Origin: Rhizobium phaseoli
GTDB lineage: Bacteria > Pseudomonadota > Alphaproteobacteria > Rhizobiales > Rhizobiaceae
Assembly (NCBI RefSeq): GCF_003985125.1
Contig: NZ_ML133579.1
Span: 62,001-126,000, forward strand
Length of the DNA: 64,000 nucleotides
Reading direction: 5' to 3'
A program made the position numbers and the translations under genes. Positions 34,778-44,263 of the stretch are shown one piece after another; positions within the stretch are counted from its first letter, which is position 1; each line of letters opens with the position of its first letter. The notes under the pieces are model-generated. The model saw nothing but the letters and a program-made list of their open reading frames with translations. It ran no database searches and was not told the DNA's origin.

Positions 34778-35956
34778 ATGACGGACGTGCTTCGACGGAT
34801 ATTGGCGTTTGGCTCCATCGCAGTGTTGATGCCCCTGGCCGCGATGGCGCAGGGCGCTCCGGCCGCCCCTCCTCCCGTCACCGTCGCAAAACCTGTTGTC
34901 CGCGACGTCATCGACAGCGACGAGTTCATCGGCCGTTTCCAGCCGGTCGACGAAGTCTCCGTGCGCTCACGTGTCGGCGGCTATCTGCAGGAAGTCCATT
35001 TTGAGGATGGCGCCCTGGTCAAGCAGGGCGACCTGCTCTTCGTCATCGACCAGCGGCCGTTCATAACCGCGCTCAACCAGGCAAAGGCCGCGCTGGAGGC
35101 TTCGCAGTCCACCCTGGTCTTCGCCGACGCTCAGTACAAGCGCGCCCAGTCGCTTGCTTCGAGCGGCAGCCAGTCCGCACAGACGCTGGACGATCGCCGC
35201 CGCGAATTTGATTCCGCCCAGGCCAATGTCCGCGGCGCTCAGGCCGCCGCCGATCGCGCAGCGCTCGACCTCGAATATACCGAGATCAAGGCGCCACTCA
35301 GCGGCCGTATCGACCGCCGCCTGATCTCGACCGGCAACCTCGTGCAGGCTGACCAGACGGTGCTCACCACCATCGTTTCCCTCGATCCGATCGATTTCTA
35401 TTTCGACGTCGACGAGCGCCGCTTGCTGAATTTCGCCGACACCGCGCGCAAGATGGGCACGGACCTCCAACTGGGCGGCGGCGGCGTGGATGTCTCCGTC
35501 ACGATCTCTGATCCCACTGCCAAACCCTTCAAGGGAAAACTCGATTTCGCCGAGAACCGTGTCGATAATGAAAGCGGCACTATTCGCATCCGCGCCCGCC
35601 TTGCAAATCCCGATCTCGTCCTGCAGCCGGGCCTGTTCGGTCGGGTGCAGGTCGCAGCCTCCAACACCTACAAGGCCATTCTCGTCCCCGACGAAGCGAT
35701 CGGTTCGGACCAGAATGAGCGCGTCGTTTATGTCGTCGCCGACGATGGCAAGGTTTCGACAAAGCCCGTGCGGCCCGGACCGCGGCTCTACGGCTACCGT
35801 GTGATCCGTGAGGGCCTCGACGGCACGGAGACGATCATCGTCAACGGCCTGATGCGCGCCCGGCCGGGTTCGACGATCACGCCTCAGATGAGCGAACTGC
35901 CGCAGGAGCGGCAGGACACTGCGCCGGAAGCCGCCAGCGCGGAGAACGGACAATGA
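34778..35956 (+). CDS. RND periplasmic adaptor (membrane fusion) protein of pump 2
   Basis: This 392-residue protein has a signal peptide (MTDVLRRILAFGSIAVLMPL, cleaved near AAMAQ). It is followed by GRFQPVDEVSVRSRVGGYLQ, a helical hairpin (about 90-160) and DLEYTEIKAPLSGRIDRRLI. ATG 34778 follows a strong GGAGGGACC; longer reading frames upstream are not adaptor-like. It works with the pump encoded next; their genes overlap by four bases (ATGA). The 257-base region upstream (34521-34777) probably holds the promoter. No dedicated regulator gene is adjacent. Confidence 0.93.
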   Translation: MTDVLRRILAFGSIAVLMPLAAMAQGAPAAPPPVTVAKPVVRDVIDSDEFIGRFQPVDEVSVRSRVGGYLQEVHFEDGALVKQGDLLFVIDQRPFITALNQAKAALEASQSTLVFADAQYKRAQSLASSGSQSAQTLDDRRREFDSAQANVRGAQAAADRAALDLEYTEIKAPLSGRIDRRLISTGNLVQADQTVLTTIVSLDPIDFYFDVDERRLLNFADTARKMGTDLQLGGGGVDVSVTISDPTAKPFKGKLDFAENRVDNESGTIRIRARLANPDLVLQPGLFGRVQVAASNTYKAILVPDEAIGSDQNERVVYVVADDGKVSTKPVRPGPRLYGYRVIREGLDGTETIIVNGLMRARPGSTITPQMSELPQERQDTAPEAASAENGQ

Positions 35957-38900
35957 GATTTGCGCACTTCTTCGTGGACCGGCCGATCTTTGCGGCCGTC
36001 ATCTCGATACTCTTTCTCGTCGTCGGCGGCATTGCCTATACGCAGTTGCCGGTTTCCCAATATCCGGAGATCGCGCCGCCGACCATCGTCGTGCGCACCT
36101 CCTATCCGGGCGCCGACCCGCAGACCATCGCCGACACGGTTTCGACGCCGCTCGAACAGCAGATCAACGGCGTCGAAGACATGCTTTACATGTCTTCCTA
36201 TTCCAGCGCCGACGGCGCCATGTCGCTGACGATCACCTTCAAGCTCGGCACCGATCTCGACAAGGTGCAGGTGCTCGTTCAAAATCGCGTTTCCATCGCG
36301 CTCCCCCGCCTTCCGGAGGAAGTCCAGCGGCTCGGCGTCACCACCGACAAGAGTTCGCCCGACCTGATGATGGTGGTGCACCTCCTGTCGCCGTCGCATC
36401 GCTACGACCAGCTCTACGTCTCGAACTACGCCCGCAACCGCATCCGTGATGTGCTCGTGCGCCTTGATGGCGTCGGCGACGTGCAGATTTTCGGCGAACG
36501 CCAGTATTCGATGCGCATCTGGCTCGATCCGGAAAAGCTCTCCGCCTACGGCATGACATCGGACGACGTCGTCTCCGCATTGAGAGATCAAAACGTCCAG
36601 GTCTCCGGCGGCAAGATCGGCGCGCCGCCGGTGACGGGCAAGAACGCCTTCGAATATACGGTGCGAACCGACGGACGCTTCTCCGACGTGCGCGAATTCC
36701 GCTATGTCATCGTCAAATCCACGGGAGCGGGCCGGCTGGTGCAGTTGCAGGATGTCGCCCGCATCGAACTCGGCGCACAGGATTACGTCACCAACAGCTA
36801 TCTCAACAACGACCCCGCGGTTGCGCTCGGCATTTTCGCCAGACCGGGAACCAATGCTCTCGACACGGCGCATCAGGTCCAGACCTTGATGAAGGACATC
36901 TCGCAGAATTTCCCGCCGGGATTGGAATATCGCATCGTCTACGACACGACCGAATTCATCTCGGATTCGATCAATGAGGTCTATAGAACCATCGCCGAGG
37001 CGGCCATTCTCGTGGCGATCGTGGTGCTCGTCTTCCTGCAATCCTGGCGAACGGCGATCATCCCGATCGTCGCCATTCCCGTGTCGCTGATCGGCACCTT
37101 CGCAATTCTGCTGGCCTTCGGCTTTTCGCTCAACATGCTGACCCTCTTCGGCCTCGTGCTGGCAATCGGTATCGTCGTCGACGATGCGATCGTCGTGGTC
37201 GAAAACGTCGAACGCAACCTGGCCCGCGGCATGACGGCCAAGCAGGCCTCCCACGTCACGATGGACGAAGTCGGCACCGCCGTTGTGGCGATCTCGCTCG
37301 TGCTGATCGCCGTCTTCGTGCCGACGGCCTTCATTCCCGGCATATCCGGCCAGTTCTACAGGCAGTTCGCGGTGACGATCTCCGTTACCACGGCGATATC
37401 GGCCTTGAATTCCCTGACCCTCTCGCCCGCCCTTGCCGGCATATTGCTGAAACCTCACGACCACGAAACCAAACGCCCGAACATCGCAACCCGGCTCGGA
37501 AGGGGTCTCGCTGACGGTTTCAACCGCGGCTTCGATAGGATGAGCTCCGGCTATTCATGGGTCGTCAGGCATCTGGTCAGCAGTTGGATAGGGTTGACCT
37601 GCTCGATGCTCGCCTTCGCTGGCCTGCTCGGTGCAACCTGGTACATCGGCACGCGCGTTCCCTCGGGCTTCATCCCGACCATGGACCAGGGTTATGCCAT
37701 CGTTGTCGTACAGCTTCCCGACGGCGCTTCGCTCGCCCGCACCGACGCCGTTGTCAAACAGGTCGGCGACATCGCCCGCACCGTGCCTGGCGTCGGCAAT
37801 GCCGTGCAGTTCGCCGGCTTCAGCGGCGCGACGTTTACCAACGCCTCCAATGCCGGCGTCGTGTTCGTGCCGTTAAAATCCTTCGCCGAACGCGAGGAAG
37901 GCGGTGAGAACGCCAACAAGATCATCGGCGAGCTCTATATGAAGCTGCAGAGCATCCAGGAGGCTTTCATCATTGCCATCCCGCCGCCTTCCGTGCGCGG
38001 CGTCGGCAATTCCGGCGGCTTCAAGATGCAGATTTCCGATCTTGAGAACGCAGACATGACACGCGTGCTCGGCCTTGCCCGCCAGATGATGGGGGCGGCG
38101 GCCACGACGGAAGGGCTGACCGGGGTCTTTACGACATTCTCCGATGCAAGCCCGCAATACTTCCTGTCGATCGACCGCGACAAGGCGCGTTTCCTCAATG
38201 TGCCGATCCCCAACATCTTCAATGCGCTTTCGATCAATCTCGGCGTCGCCTATGTCAACGATTTCAATGCGTTTGGTCGCGTCTACCAGGTTCGCGCCCA
38301 GGCCGACCGGCAGTACCGCATGGACAAGGAAGATATTCTCTCCTTGAAGGTGCGCTCGGCGACGGGGGCGCTGGTGCCTCTCGGAACCCTGATGGACATT
38401 CAGGACTCCAGCGGCCCGGCGCTCGTCCAGCGCTACAACATGTATGTGTCGGTGCCGCTTCAGGGCAATCCGACGCCGGGCACGTCGACGGGCGACGCCA
38501 TCAAGAAGATGGAAGAGCTGGCGGCCAAGATCCTGCCGCCGGGCACAACCTTCGAATGGACCGAACTCGCCTATCAGGAGACTCACACCGGCAATACGGC
38601 CGTCTATATCTTCGCGCTTTCGGTGATCTTCGTCTTTCTGGCGCTGGCGGCCCAATATGAAAGCTGGGTGCTGCCGCTCGCGATCATCCTCATCGTTCCG
38701 CTGGCGGTGCTGGCGGCGCTGATCGGCGTTTCGCTCCGCGGCATGGACAACAATGTCCTGACGCAGATCGGCCTGATCGTGCTGATCGGTCTGGCGGCCA
38801 AGAACGCCATCCTGATCGTCGAGTTCGCGAGACAAGCGGAAGACGAAGGCAAGTCGCCGGTCGACGCCGCCATCGAGGCCAGCCACCTTCGCCTTCGCCC

Positions 38901-39138
38901 GATCCTGATGACAGCTTTTGCCTTCATCTTCGGTGTTCTGCCGCTTGCCATCGCCACCGGCCCCGGCGCCGAAATGCGGCAATCGCTCGGCACCGCGGTC
39001 TTCTCGGGCATGCTGGGCGTGACATTCTTCGGTCTGTTCCTGACGCCGGTTTTCTACGTCGTGCTGCGCGGCTGGCGTCGCAACCGCTCAGTTGAAAGGC
39101 CGGTCGAGGCCGTCCCGACCGAAAGGGAGACGGTCTGA
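35953..39138 (+). CDS. RND multidrug efflux transporter, HAE1 family (pump 2)
   Basis: This 1061-residue AcrB-type pump begins MRFAHFFVDRPIFAAVISIL and has LPVSQYPEIAPPTIVVRTSY, the proton-relay helix GIVVDDAIVVVENVERNLA, and the mirrored second half ending in a short basic-acidic tail. It is a paralogue of the pump at 20012 (opposite strand) but clearly different in the periplasmic loops. The substrate is unknown. The adaptor gene overlaps its start by 4 bases. Its outer-membrane partner is not in the window. Confidence 0.95.
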   Translation: MRFAHFFVDRPIFAAVISILFLVVGGIAYTQLPVSQYPEIAPPTIVVRTSYPGADPQTIADTVSTPLEQQINGVEDMLYMSSYSSADGAMSLTITFKLGTDLDKVQVLVQNRVSIALPRLPEEVQRLGVTTDKSSPDLMMVVHLLSPSHRYDQLYVSNYARNRIRDVLVRLDGVGDVQIFGERQYSMRIWLDPEKLSAYGMTSDDVVSALRDQNVQVSGGKIGAPPVTGKNAFEYTVRTDGRFSDVREFRYVIVKSTGAGRLVQLQDVARIELGAQDYVTNSYLNNDPAVALGIFARPGTNALDTAHQVQTLMKDISQNFPPGLEYRIVYDTTEFISDSINEVYRTIAEAAILVAIVVLVFLQSWRTAIIPIVAIPVSLIGTFAILLAFGFSLNMLTLFGLVLAIGIVVDDAIVVVENVERNLARGMTAKQASHVTMDEVGTAVVAISLVLIAVFVPTAFIPGISGQFYRQFAVTISVTTAISALNSLTLSPALAGILLKPHDHETKRPNIATRLGRGLADGFNRGFDRMSSGYSWVVRHLVSSWIGLTCSMLAFAGLLGATWYIGTRVPSGFIPTMDQGYAIVVVQLPDGASLARTDAVVKQVGDIARTVPGVGNAVQFAGFSGATFTNASNAGVVFVPLKSFAEREEGGENANKIIGELYMKLQSIQEAFIIAIPPPSVRGVGNSGGFKMQISDLENADMTRVLGLARQMMGAAATTEGLTGVFTTFSDASPQYFLSIDRDKARFLNVPIPNIFNALSINLGVAYVNDFNAFGRVYQVRAQADRQYRMDKEDILSLKVRSATGALVPLGTLMDIQDSSGPALVQRYNMYVSVPLQGNPTPGTSTGDAIKKMEELAAKILPPGTTFEWTELAYQETHTGNTAVYIFALSVIFVFLALAAQYESWVLPLAIILIVPLAVLAALIGVSLRGMDNNVLTQIGLIVLIGLAAKNAILIVEFARQAEDEGKSPVDAAIEASHLRLRPILMTAFAFIFGVLPLAIATGPGAEMRQSLGTAVFSGMLGVTFFGLFLTPVFYVVLRGWRRNRSVERPVEAVPTERETV

Positions 39139-39174
39139 TCAACGCGATGGCGCAACCTTCCCGGTGGCGTGCTG

Positions 39175-39954
39175 TCAGGTGGAAAACAGATGCACCTGCC
39201 CCCGCCACAGGCGAGCGACGGTGAGTTTGCCGCTGCGAAAGGCGCGCGTGTCGAGATTGAGCCGCCGCGGCCGGATGTCCGGTTCGTCGTTCGGGGTATG
39301 ACCATGCACGACGAGTTTCGGCAGCGGCACCCGGCTGTCGAGAAAACGGTGGCGGATGAGCACCAGATCCTCGTCCGTCTGTGCTGCAAGCGGCCGCGCC
39401 GGATCGATGCCGGCATGGACGAACAAGACGTTCGGCGTGTCCAGCATGATCGGCATCGCCCGCATGAAATCGATATGCGTGTGCGGCAGCGAATGACGGA
39501 GGAAGGCGTCGAGCTGCGCGCCCGACGGGAAGACCAGCGGCAGATGCTCCGGATCGAGCCCATAGGATTTCAACGATTGCGCCGCCCCGATCCGCATCCA
39601 GTCGTCAAAGGAAAGCCAGCCGTCGATATAATCGAGCATAGCCATCTCGTGGTTGCCGGTAAGGCAGATTCGATCGAATCCGTCCGGCGGCGGCTCCATG
39701 AGGTGATTGATGACCTGCGCCGATTCCGGGCCTCGGTCGATATAGTCGCCGAGCATCACGATCAGCTTGCGCCCTGGAAGCCGTGCCGCATCCCGCAGGA
39801 TCGCCTGCTCGACCTGCACGAGCAGATCACACCGGCCGTGAATATCGCCGATGGCATAGGTTGGGATATCGGCAATATCCATTGTCAGACGCGGTCTCGG
39901 CTGGCGCGCCATTTTCGAAACCTCGCTGCGGCGAGCAAGAGAGTCGCTCATCAT
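39175..39954 (-). CDS. PPP-type metallophosphatase (serine/threonine phosphatase or ApaH-like)
   Basis: This 259-residue protein has the calcineurin-like motifs: YAIGDIHGRCDLLVQ (GDxHG), VMLGDYIDRGPESAQV (GDxxDRG), LTGNHEMAMLDY (GNHE), and the His motifs VHAGIDP and VVHGHTPNDE. It hydrolyses phosphate esters in proteins or dinucleotides with two metal ions; the substrate is not clear. ATG 39954 (with another at 39951) follows GGGA. It converges on pump 2 with 36 bases between stops. Confidence 0.9.
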   Translation of the reverse strand: MMSDSLARRSEVSKMARQPRPRLTMDIADIPTYAIGDIHGRCDLLVQVEQAILRDAARLPGRKLIVMLGDYIDRGPESAQVINHLMEPPPDGFDRICLTGNHEMAMLDYIDGWLSFDDWMRIGAAQSLKSYGLDPEHLPLVFPSGAQLDAFLRHSLPHTHIDFMRAMPIMLDTPNVLFVHAGIDPARPLAAQTDEDLVLIRHRFLDSRVPLPKLVVHGHTPNDEPDIRPRRLNLDTRAFRSGKLTVARLWRGQVHLFST

Positions 39955-40037
39955 GTTTCCCAATCAAGGAAGCCCCCGGTTAACCATAAGTAGCGTGAAG
40001 GCCGAGGCGATCAAGTTGGTGAGAAAATTCGAGGCAT

Positions 40038-40058
40038 CGGTTTTTTCTAGAAAAACCG
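40038..40058. promoter_or_regulatory. Inverted repeat in divergent promoter of phosphatase and AcDH-like gene
   Basis: CGGTTTTT (40038-40045) and AAAAACCG (40051-40058) are perfect complements around TCTAG. The site lies 60 bases before the AcDH-like start. It may be an operator or a short hairpin. Confidence 0.4.
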
Positions 40059-40117
40059 TTCTTATCATCCGGAGCGAAATCCCTCACTGCTGGTGTCCGT
40101 CGAGGAAAGGGTGATCG

Positions 40118-41242
40118 ATGGGAACCGTATCGCAATTTCGTGACCGCCTGAGACCACCAGCGCATCGCATCGAAAGCGAGGAGGCGGCAATATCGACAGC
40201 CCGTAACCTCGCCGCCGCATTCCGGCGCGAGGCGAGCGAACGCGATATCAACCGCATTCTGCCGTTTGCCGAGCTCGACGCGCTGTCGATATCGGGACTG
40301 ACGGCCATCTCCGTTCCGCCCGAGCATGAGGGGCTCGACGTGCCGAACGCCCTGCTGGCCGAGATCGTTGCGATCATTGCCGAGGCCGATGCCTCGATCG
40401 GCGAGACTCTGGAGAATCATTTTTCCGCACTGGAAACGCTCCGCATTCAGGCCGGCGAGGATCTGAAGGCCTCGCTGTTTGCCCGGGTGCTGCTCGGCGA
40501 CCGCTTCGCGCTCGCCACTTTCGCCGAAGGCTGCGAGCTGATGGAGGAAGGCCTGGGCTATCGCCTCAGCGGTCGCACTCGGCAGGCGGCCGGCATCCTC
40601 TATGCCGACTGGATTGCCGCTACCCTAACGCTTCCGCCCGACCGCGCGGTAACGCTCTACCTCACCGGCAGCGATGAAGACCTGAAAGTAGTCGATGATT
40701 GGGACGGCTTCGGCCAGCGCACCAATGGATCGGCAACGATCATTGCCGGCACACTCCGTGTCAACGCCGATGTAATCGCGCCGGCGTCTTCGCTTGGATA
40801 TTCGACCGGCATGTCGCTCCGCCTGCTGCTCAAGGCCGGCGTAAGCCTCGGTATAGCGCGCGCAGCGTGGGCCGACCTGATGGCAGTGATCGGCGATCAC
40901 GCCGCCGTCCTCTCTGACCTCGGCGGCCATGCCATCGGCATCGAAGCGACGGCGGCGGCCTTGGAACGGGCTGGCCGAAAACTCGACTTTGCCCAGGTCA
41001 ACCCGGTTGAAGCTGCGATAGCGGACGCGCAATTTTCCGCTGCGGCGGCCGCGACCATTGCCGGCGAAACCGCGCTCAGCATCGCCAGCGCCCTATTCGA
41101 ACTCGCGGGGCAGGCATCAGCCGGTATCGGGCTCAATCTCGACCGCCATTGGCGCAATGCCCGCGTTCACGCGCTGTCGCTGCCGCGAGATGGACTGCTG
41201 CGCAGCGTGGGCGAGTATATGTCGCAGAAAACCGAAAACTGA
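40118..41242 (+). CDS. Acyl-CoA-dehydrogenase-like flavoprotein (SfnB/DszC-related)
   Basis: This 374-residue protein has the acyl-CoA dehydrogenase fold: an N-terminal helical domain (ELDALSISGLTAISVPPEHE), a central beta domain (about 120-220) and a C-terminal helical bundle with GIGLNLDRHWRNARVHALSL. That final motif, with histidine and Arg-Asn-Ala-Arg, is characteristic of flavin monooxygenase-like members such as SfnB and DszC, often used in sulfur-compound breakdown. The active-site Glu of true dehydrogenases is not apparent. It converges on the Rrf2 regulator gene. Confidence 0.8.
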   Translation: MGTVSQFRDRLRPPAHRIESEEAAISTARNLAAAFRREASERDINRILPFAELDALSISGLTAISVPPEHEGLDVPNALLAEIVAIIAEADASIGETLENHFSALETLRIQAGEDLKASLFARVLLGDRFALATFAEGCELMEEGLGYRLSGRTRQAAGILYADWIAATLTLPPDRAVTLYLTGSDEDLKVVDDWDGFGQRTNGSATIIAGTLRVNADVIAPASSLGYSTGMSLRLLLKAGVSLGIARAAWADLMAVIGDHAAVLSDLGGHAIGIEATAAALERAGRKLDFAQVNPVEAAIADAQFSAAAAATIAGETALSIASALFELAGQASAGIGLNLDRHWRNARVHALSLPRDGLLRSVGEYMSQKTEN

Positions 41243-41292
41243 CAGATTGCGGCAGCGCGCCGTCATGCGGAACGATATGGAACGAAGCGATG

Positions 41293-41757
41293 TCAGCTGG
41301 CCGCAGAGATCGGAAAATCTTCCGTCGCGCCCTCGACATGGCCGCCGGCTGCGACGAATTGTTCGAGGGTCATATTGTCGAGAATGGCGGCGATCGCGTC
41401 CCGAACATCGGTCATCGAACGCCGCACCTGACAGGTTTCCGGATCGGCGCAGTCGTCGCAGGCCTCATAGGCCGTGCGGCTGGCGCAGCGGATCGGCGCC
41501 AGCGGCCCGTCGAGCGTGCGGATGACATGGCCGATGCGGATTTCGGAGGCCGGCCGCGAGAGGGAATAACCGCCGCCGGGTCCTTTTTTCGAACGCAGAA
41601 TGCCGACATTGCGCAATTCCAAGAGAATCGTATCAAGGAATTTCTTCGGAATATTGTTGCGGGCGGCAACGTCGTTGATGAAGGCAGTCTCGCCCGGCGG
41701 CAGCCGCGCCAGATCGACCAGCGCCTTCAGGCCGTATTTTCCCTTTTTCGTCAGCAT
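41293..41757 (-). CDS. Rrf2-family regulator with a cysteine cluster
   Basis: This 154-residue protein has the Rrf2 winged helix: MLTKKGKYGLKALVDLARLP, then DVAARNNIPKKFLDTILLEL and GPGGGYSLSRPASEI. Cysteines at CASRTAYEACDDCADPETCQ (about residues 91-110) may bind an iron-sulfur cluster or sense sulfur or redox state, as in IscR relatives. It is not the iron regulator RirA, whose N terminus differs. An inverted repeat upstream suggests autoregulation. Confidence 0.88.
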   Translation of the reverse strand: MLTKKGKYGLKALVDLARLPPGETAFINDVAARNNIPKKFLDTILLELRNVGILRSKKGPGGGYSLSRPASEIRIGHVIRTLDGPLAPIRCASRTAYEACDDCADPETCQVRRSMTDVRDAIAAILDNMTLEQFVAAGGHVEGATEDFPISAAS

Positions 41758-41840
41758 TGTCTATTGCCCTGTCGAAAACGCAACATTTATCCCGCCAATA
41801 GCAGGCAAATAGCGTCGAAAGCGTGAAGATACAACAAAAT

Positions 41841-41857
41841 AGCTATTATTTATAGCT
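41841..41857. promoter_or_regulatory. Inverted repeat AGCTAT-N5-ATAGCT upstream of the Rrf2 gene
   Basis: AGCTAT (41841-41846) and ATAGCT (41852-41857) form a perfect inverted repeat in an AT-rich stretch 84 bases before the Rrf2 start. It is a candidate regulator binding site. Confidence 0.4.
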
Positions 41858-41953
41858 TATATTGGCAACATCTCCAGTCCTGCCGACAGCGGTGGCGGCG
41901 TTTGAGACATTCCTCGATTGCGCCGCTCGCTCGCGATCGCCCGCGCTGTGCCG

Positions 41954-42741
41954 TCAGATTGTCTTGAGCATACCGCCATCGACGAAATAGGTCGAGCCGA
42001 TGCAGTAGCTCGCCCGTTCCGAACTCAGGAAGACGAAGACGTTCGCCAATTCTTCCGGCGTGCCGAACCGTTTGGAAGCAGCATGCTCATTGGCGACGCT
42101 CTGCAGATAGCCTTCCCAGTTCCCGCCGTTTTCCGCGGTCAGCTGCTTGGCGGTCTTGATCCAGTCCGGCGTCAGGATCAGGCCGGCATTGACGCAGTTG
42201 ACGCGAATATTGTCCGGGATGAGCTCGGTCGAGAGCGTCTTCGAAAACATCATCAGCGCCGATTTGCTGACATTGTAGATCGGCTCGTACCAGAGCGGCT
42301 GGACGGCGCAGATCGAGGCATTGTGCAGGATGACCCCGCCGCCGCGTCGCTTCATCTGCGGCGCGATCCCGCGCGCCAGCCGCCGGCGGCCATTACATGC
42401 AGATCCCAATAGGCCTGCCACTTCTCGTCAGGGGCCTCCATCACCGTCTCGTTCGAGCCGGTGCCGGCATTGTTGATGAGGATATCGGCGCCGCCCTTCT
42501 CCGCAGCCGCGGCAATGATCGCCTCCGTTCCCGCAACCGTCGCCACGTCGGCGGCGACGGCGGTGGCGCTGACGCCGTATTTCTCGCCGATGCGGCTGGC
42601 CTCGGCCTCCAATCGCTCACCGCCGCGCGCCGCAAGCACCAGGTCAGTGCCCTCCGCCGCCAGCCCTTCGGCGATCGCCAGCCCTATGCCGACCGACGCG
42701 CCCGTTATGACAGCGAGCTTACCCTTCAACCCCAAATCCAT
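41954..42741 (-). pseudogene. SDR oxidoreductase broken by a frameshift
   Basis: The 5' part, from ATG 42741 after AGGAAGAT, encodes MDLGLKGKLAVITGASVGIG and continues to NNAGTGSNETVMEAPDEKWQ. The frame then shifts near 42380-42392 (after DLHVMAA). The 3' part in another frame continues as RLARGIAPQMKRRGGGVILH, then the catalytic YNVSKSALMMFSKTL and the usual SDR C terminus. A one-base deletion explains the break. Without it the protein would be a complete SDR of about 262 residues. A sequencing error is possible. It diverges from the hydroxypyruvate-isomerase-like gene. Confidence 0.8.
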
Positions 42742-42868
42742 ATCTTCCTCCTGAAGCCGCCGGCGGTCCGGCCCGATGTGCCGAGTGTTTCGCCAATGTT
42801 TTCGGGCGTCAAGCCTTGCGGCAAGCTCCGATCTGTCGCAGCCTGCGGCCGCACATGGGAGGATCTTC

Positions 42869-43639
42869 ATGCGACGTTATTCAGCCTGCATAGAATGGCT
42901 GTTTGCCGAAGAAGGCGACAGCTTTGCCGATCGCATCCGCCGTGCCCATGCCGGCGGCCTGACGGCGGTCGAGTTCTGGCGCTGGACCGACAAGGATCTC
43001 GACGCAGTCGAGGCCGCGCTTGATGAAACCGACCTTGAGGTCACCAGCCTCGTCGCCGAGCCGATGATCGCGCTGACCGACGCCGCCAACCGGCAGGCTT
43101 GGCTGGCTGGCCTTGCCGAATCCGTCGCTGTCGCCAGACGCCTCGGCGCACCGGTGCTGATCGCTCAGGCCGGTGACGACCTCGCGGGCCTCAGCCGCGA
43201 AGAACAGCGCCGGGTGCTCACCGAAACGCTGAAAGCCGGCGCCGATATCCTCAAAGGCAGCGGCGTGCGCCTCGGCGTCGAGCCGCTCAACACCCGCATC
43301 GACCATATCGGCTATTTCCTTGATTCCACCCGCGAGGGCCTCGATATCGTCGATGACGTCGCCCGCCCGGAGATCGGCATCGTCTACGACATCTACCACT
43401 CCGCCGTGATGGACGAACGCACCGAAGACGTGCTGAAGGACCGTCTCGACCGTGTCTTCCACGTCCATGTCGCCGATCATCCCGGCCGCAACGAGCCGGG
43501 CTCCGGCGGCATCGATCTCTCGCACCGCCTCAACTGGATCTTCGCCAACGGTTACGACGGCGCCGTCGGCCTCGAATACCGTCCGATCAGACTGGGCGCC
43601 GACGCGGTCAGGGCGGCGATTGCTTCGCTGGACGGCTAG
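42869..43639 (+). CDS. Hydroxypyruvate-isomerase-like TIM-barrel protein
   Basis: This 256-residue protein is an AP-endonuclease-2-type TIM barrel, the xylose isomerase-like family. It shows MRRYSACIEWLFAEEGDSFA at the start, LGVEPLNTRIDHIGYFLDST (metal-binding Glu) and VYDIYHSAVMDE (metal-binding Asp and His), then FHVHVADHPGRNEPGSGGID. This set fits Hyi-type hydroxypyruvate isomerases, interconverting hydroxypyruvate and tartronate semialdehyde; other sugar isomerases are possible. ATG 42869 follows GGGAGG. Its TAG overlaps the stop of the converging AhpD-like gene by three bases (CTAG). Confidence 0.85.
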   Translation: MRRYSACIEWLFAEEGDSFADRIRRAHAGGLTAVEFWRWTDKDLDAVEAALDETDLEVTSLVAEPMIALTDAANRQAWLAGLAESVAVARRLGAPVLIAQAGDDLAGLSREEQRRVLTETLKAGADILKGSGVRLGVEPLNTRIDHIGYFLDSTREGLDIVDDVARPEIGIVYDIYHSAVMDERTEDVLKDRLDRVFHVHVADHPGRNEPGSGGIDLSHRLNWIFANGYDGAVGLEYRPIRLGADAVRAAIASLDG

Positions 43640-44172
43640 CTCAAGTTTGCGCCTTTGGCAAAGGCTTCAAGCTCGGGGTCGAAATCGACTTCGACGACAT
43701 TGTTAAAGACAGCGGTCGCCAGCATGATGCCGGCGAAGGCGACGAGATCGACGAGCACCTTTGTCTTATAGCGCGTCTTCAGCTGCGCCCAGAGCTCGCC
43801 CGGAACGGCGTTAGAATTGGCGACAATCGCCCTGCCGAAGGCGTCGAGCAGCGCCTCCGTCTGGGAAAGCTCCAGCGCGTCGGGATCGAATCCCTTGTTG
43901 ATCAGCGCCCGGCGAAAGAAGGTGATGGCGATCTTCGATTTCGCCGCCTTCGAGATTGCATGCGAGAAGATCCAGATCTCGCGATCGCTGATGATTGGAT
44001 CGAGCTCGGCCCGCAGCGTGAACCATTCGGCATAGATGCGATGGGCGACCGGCGAATGCAGGAGCGTCCGCTTCATGTTGGTCATCCGCCCGCGCAGCCT
44101 GACTTCTTCGTCATGCGCTGCCCGAAGCTCTTCCGAGGCCGTATCGTAATCGATCTGTGGCAGGTGGCTCAT
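43636..44172 (-). CDS. AhpD-superfamily (carboxymuconolactone decarboxylase-like) protein
   Basis: This 178-residue all-helical protein resembles CMD/AhpD-fold members, with RMTNMKRTLLHSPVAHRIYA and a second conserved helix SDREIWIFSHAISKAAKSKI. The CxxC redox motif of peroxidase-like AhpD proteins is absent here (FSHAISKAAK replaces it), so a peroxidase role is unlikely. The C terminus VDLVAFAGIMLATAVFNNVV is typical. It converges on the isomerase-like gene. Function is not predicted. Confidence 0.7.
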   Translation of the reverse strand: MSHLPQIDYDTASEELRAAHDEEVRLRGRMTNMKRTLLHSPVAHRIYAEWFTLRAELDPIISDREIWIFSHAISKAAKSKIAITFFRRALINKGFDPDALELSQTEALLDAFGRAIVANSNAVPGELWAQLKTRYKTKVLVDLVAFAGIMLATAVFNNVVEVDFDPELEAFAKGANLS

Positions 44173-44263
44173 CGGGTGCCTCTTTCTGATGCGCGAAGAT
44201 AAATCCGCTTGGCCGTCGCGCCGCGTCTACCTAGATTGTCTGCATCGAAGGTGGAGGCAAGGC

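Noticed and set aside
41293..41757. Rrf2 gene considered as RirA
   Set aside because: The N terminus MLTKKGKYGLKALVDLARLP differs from the RirA pattern I know, and no iron-regulated genes are adjacent.
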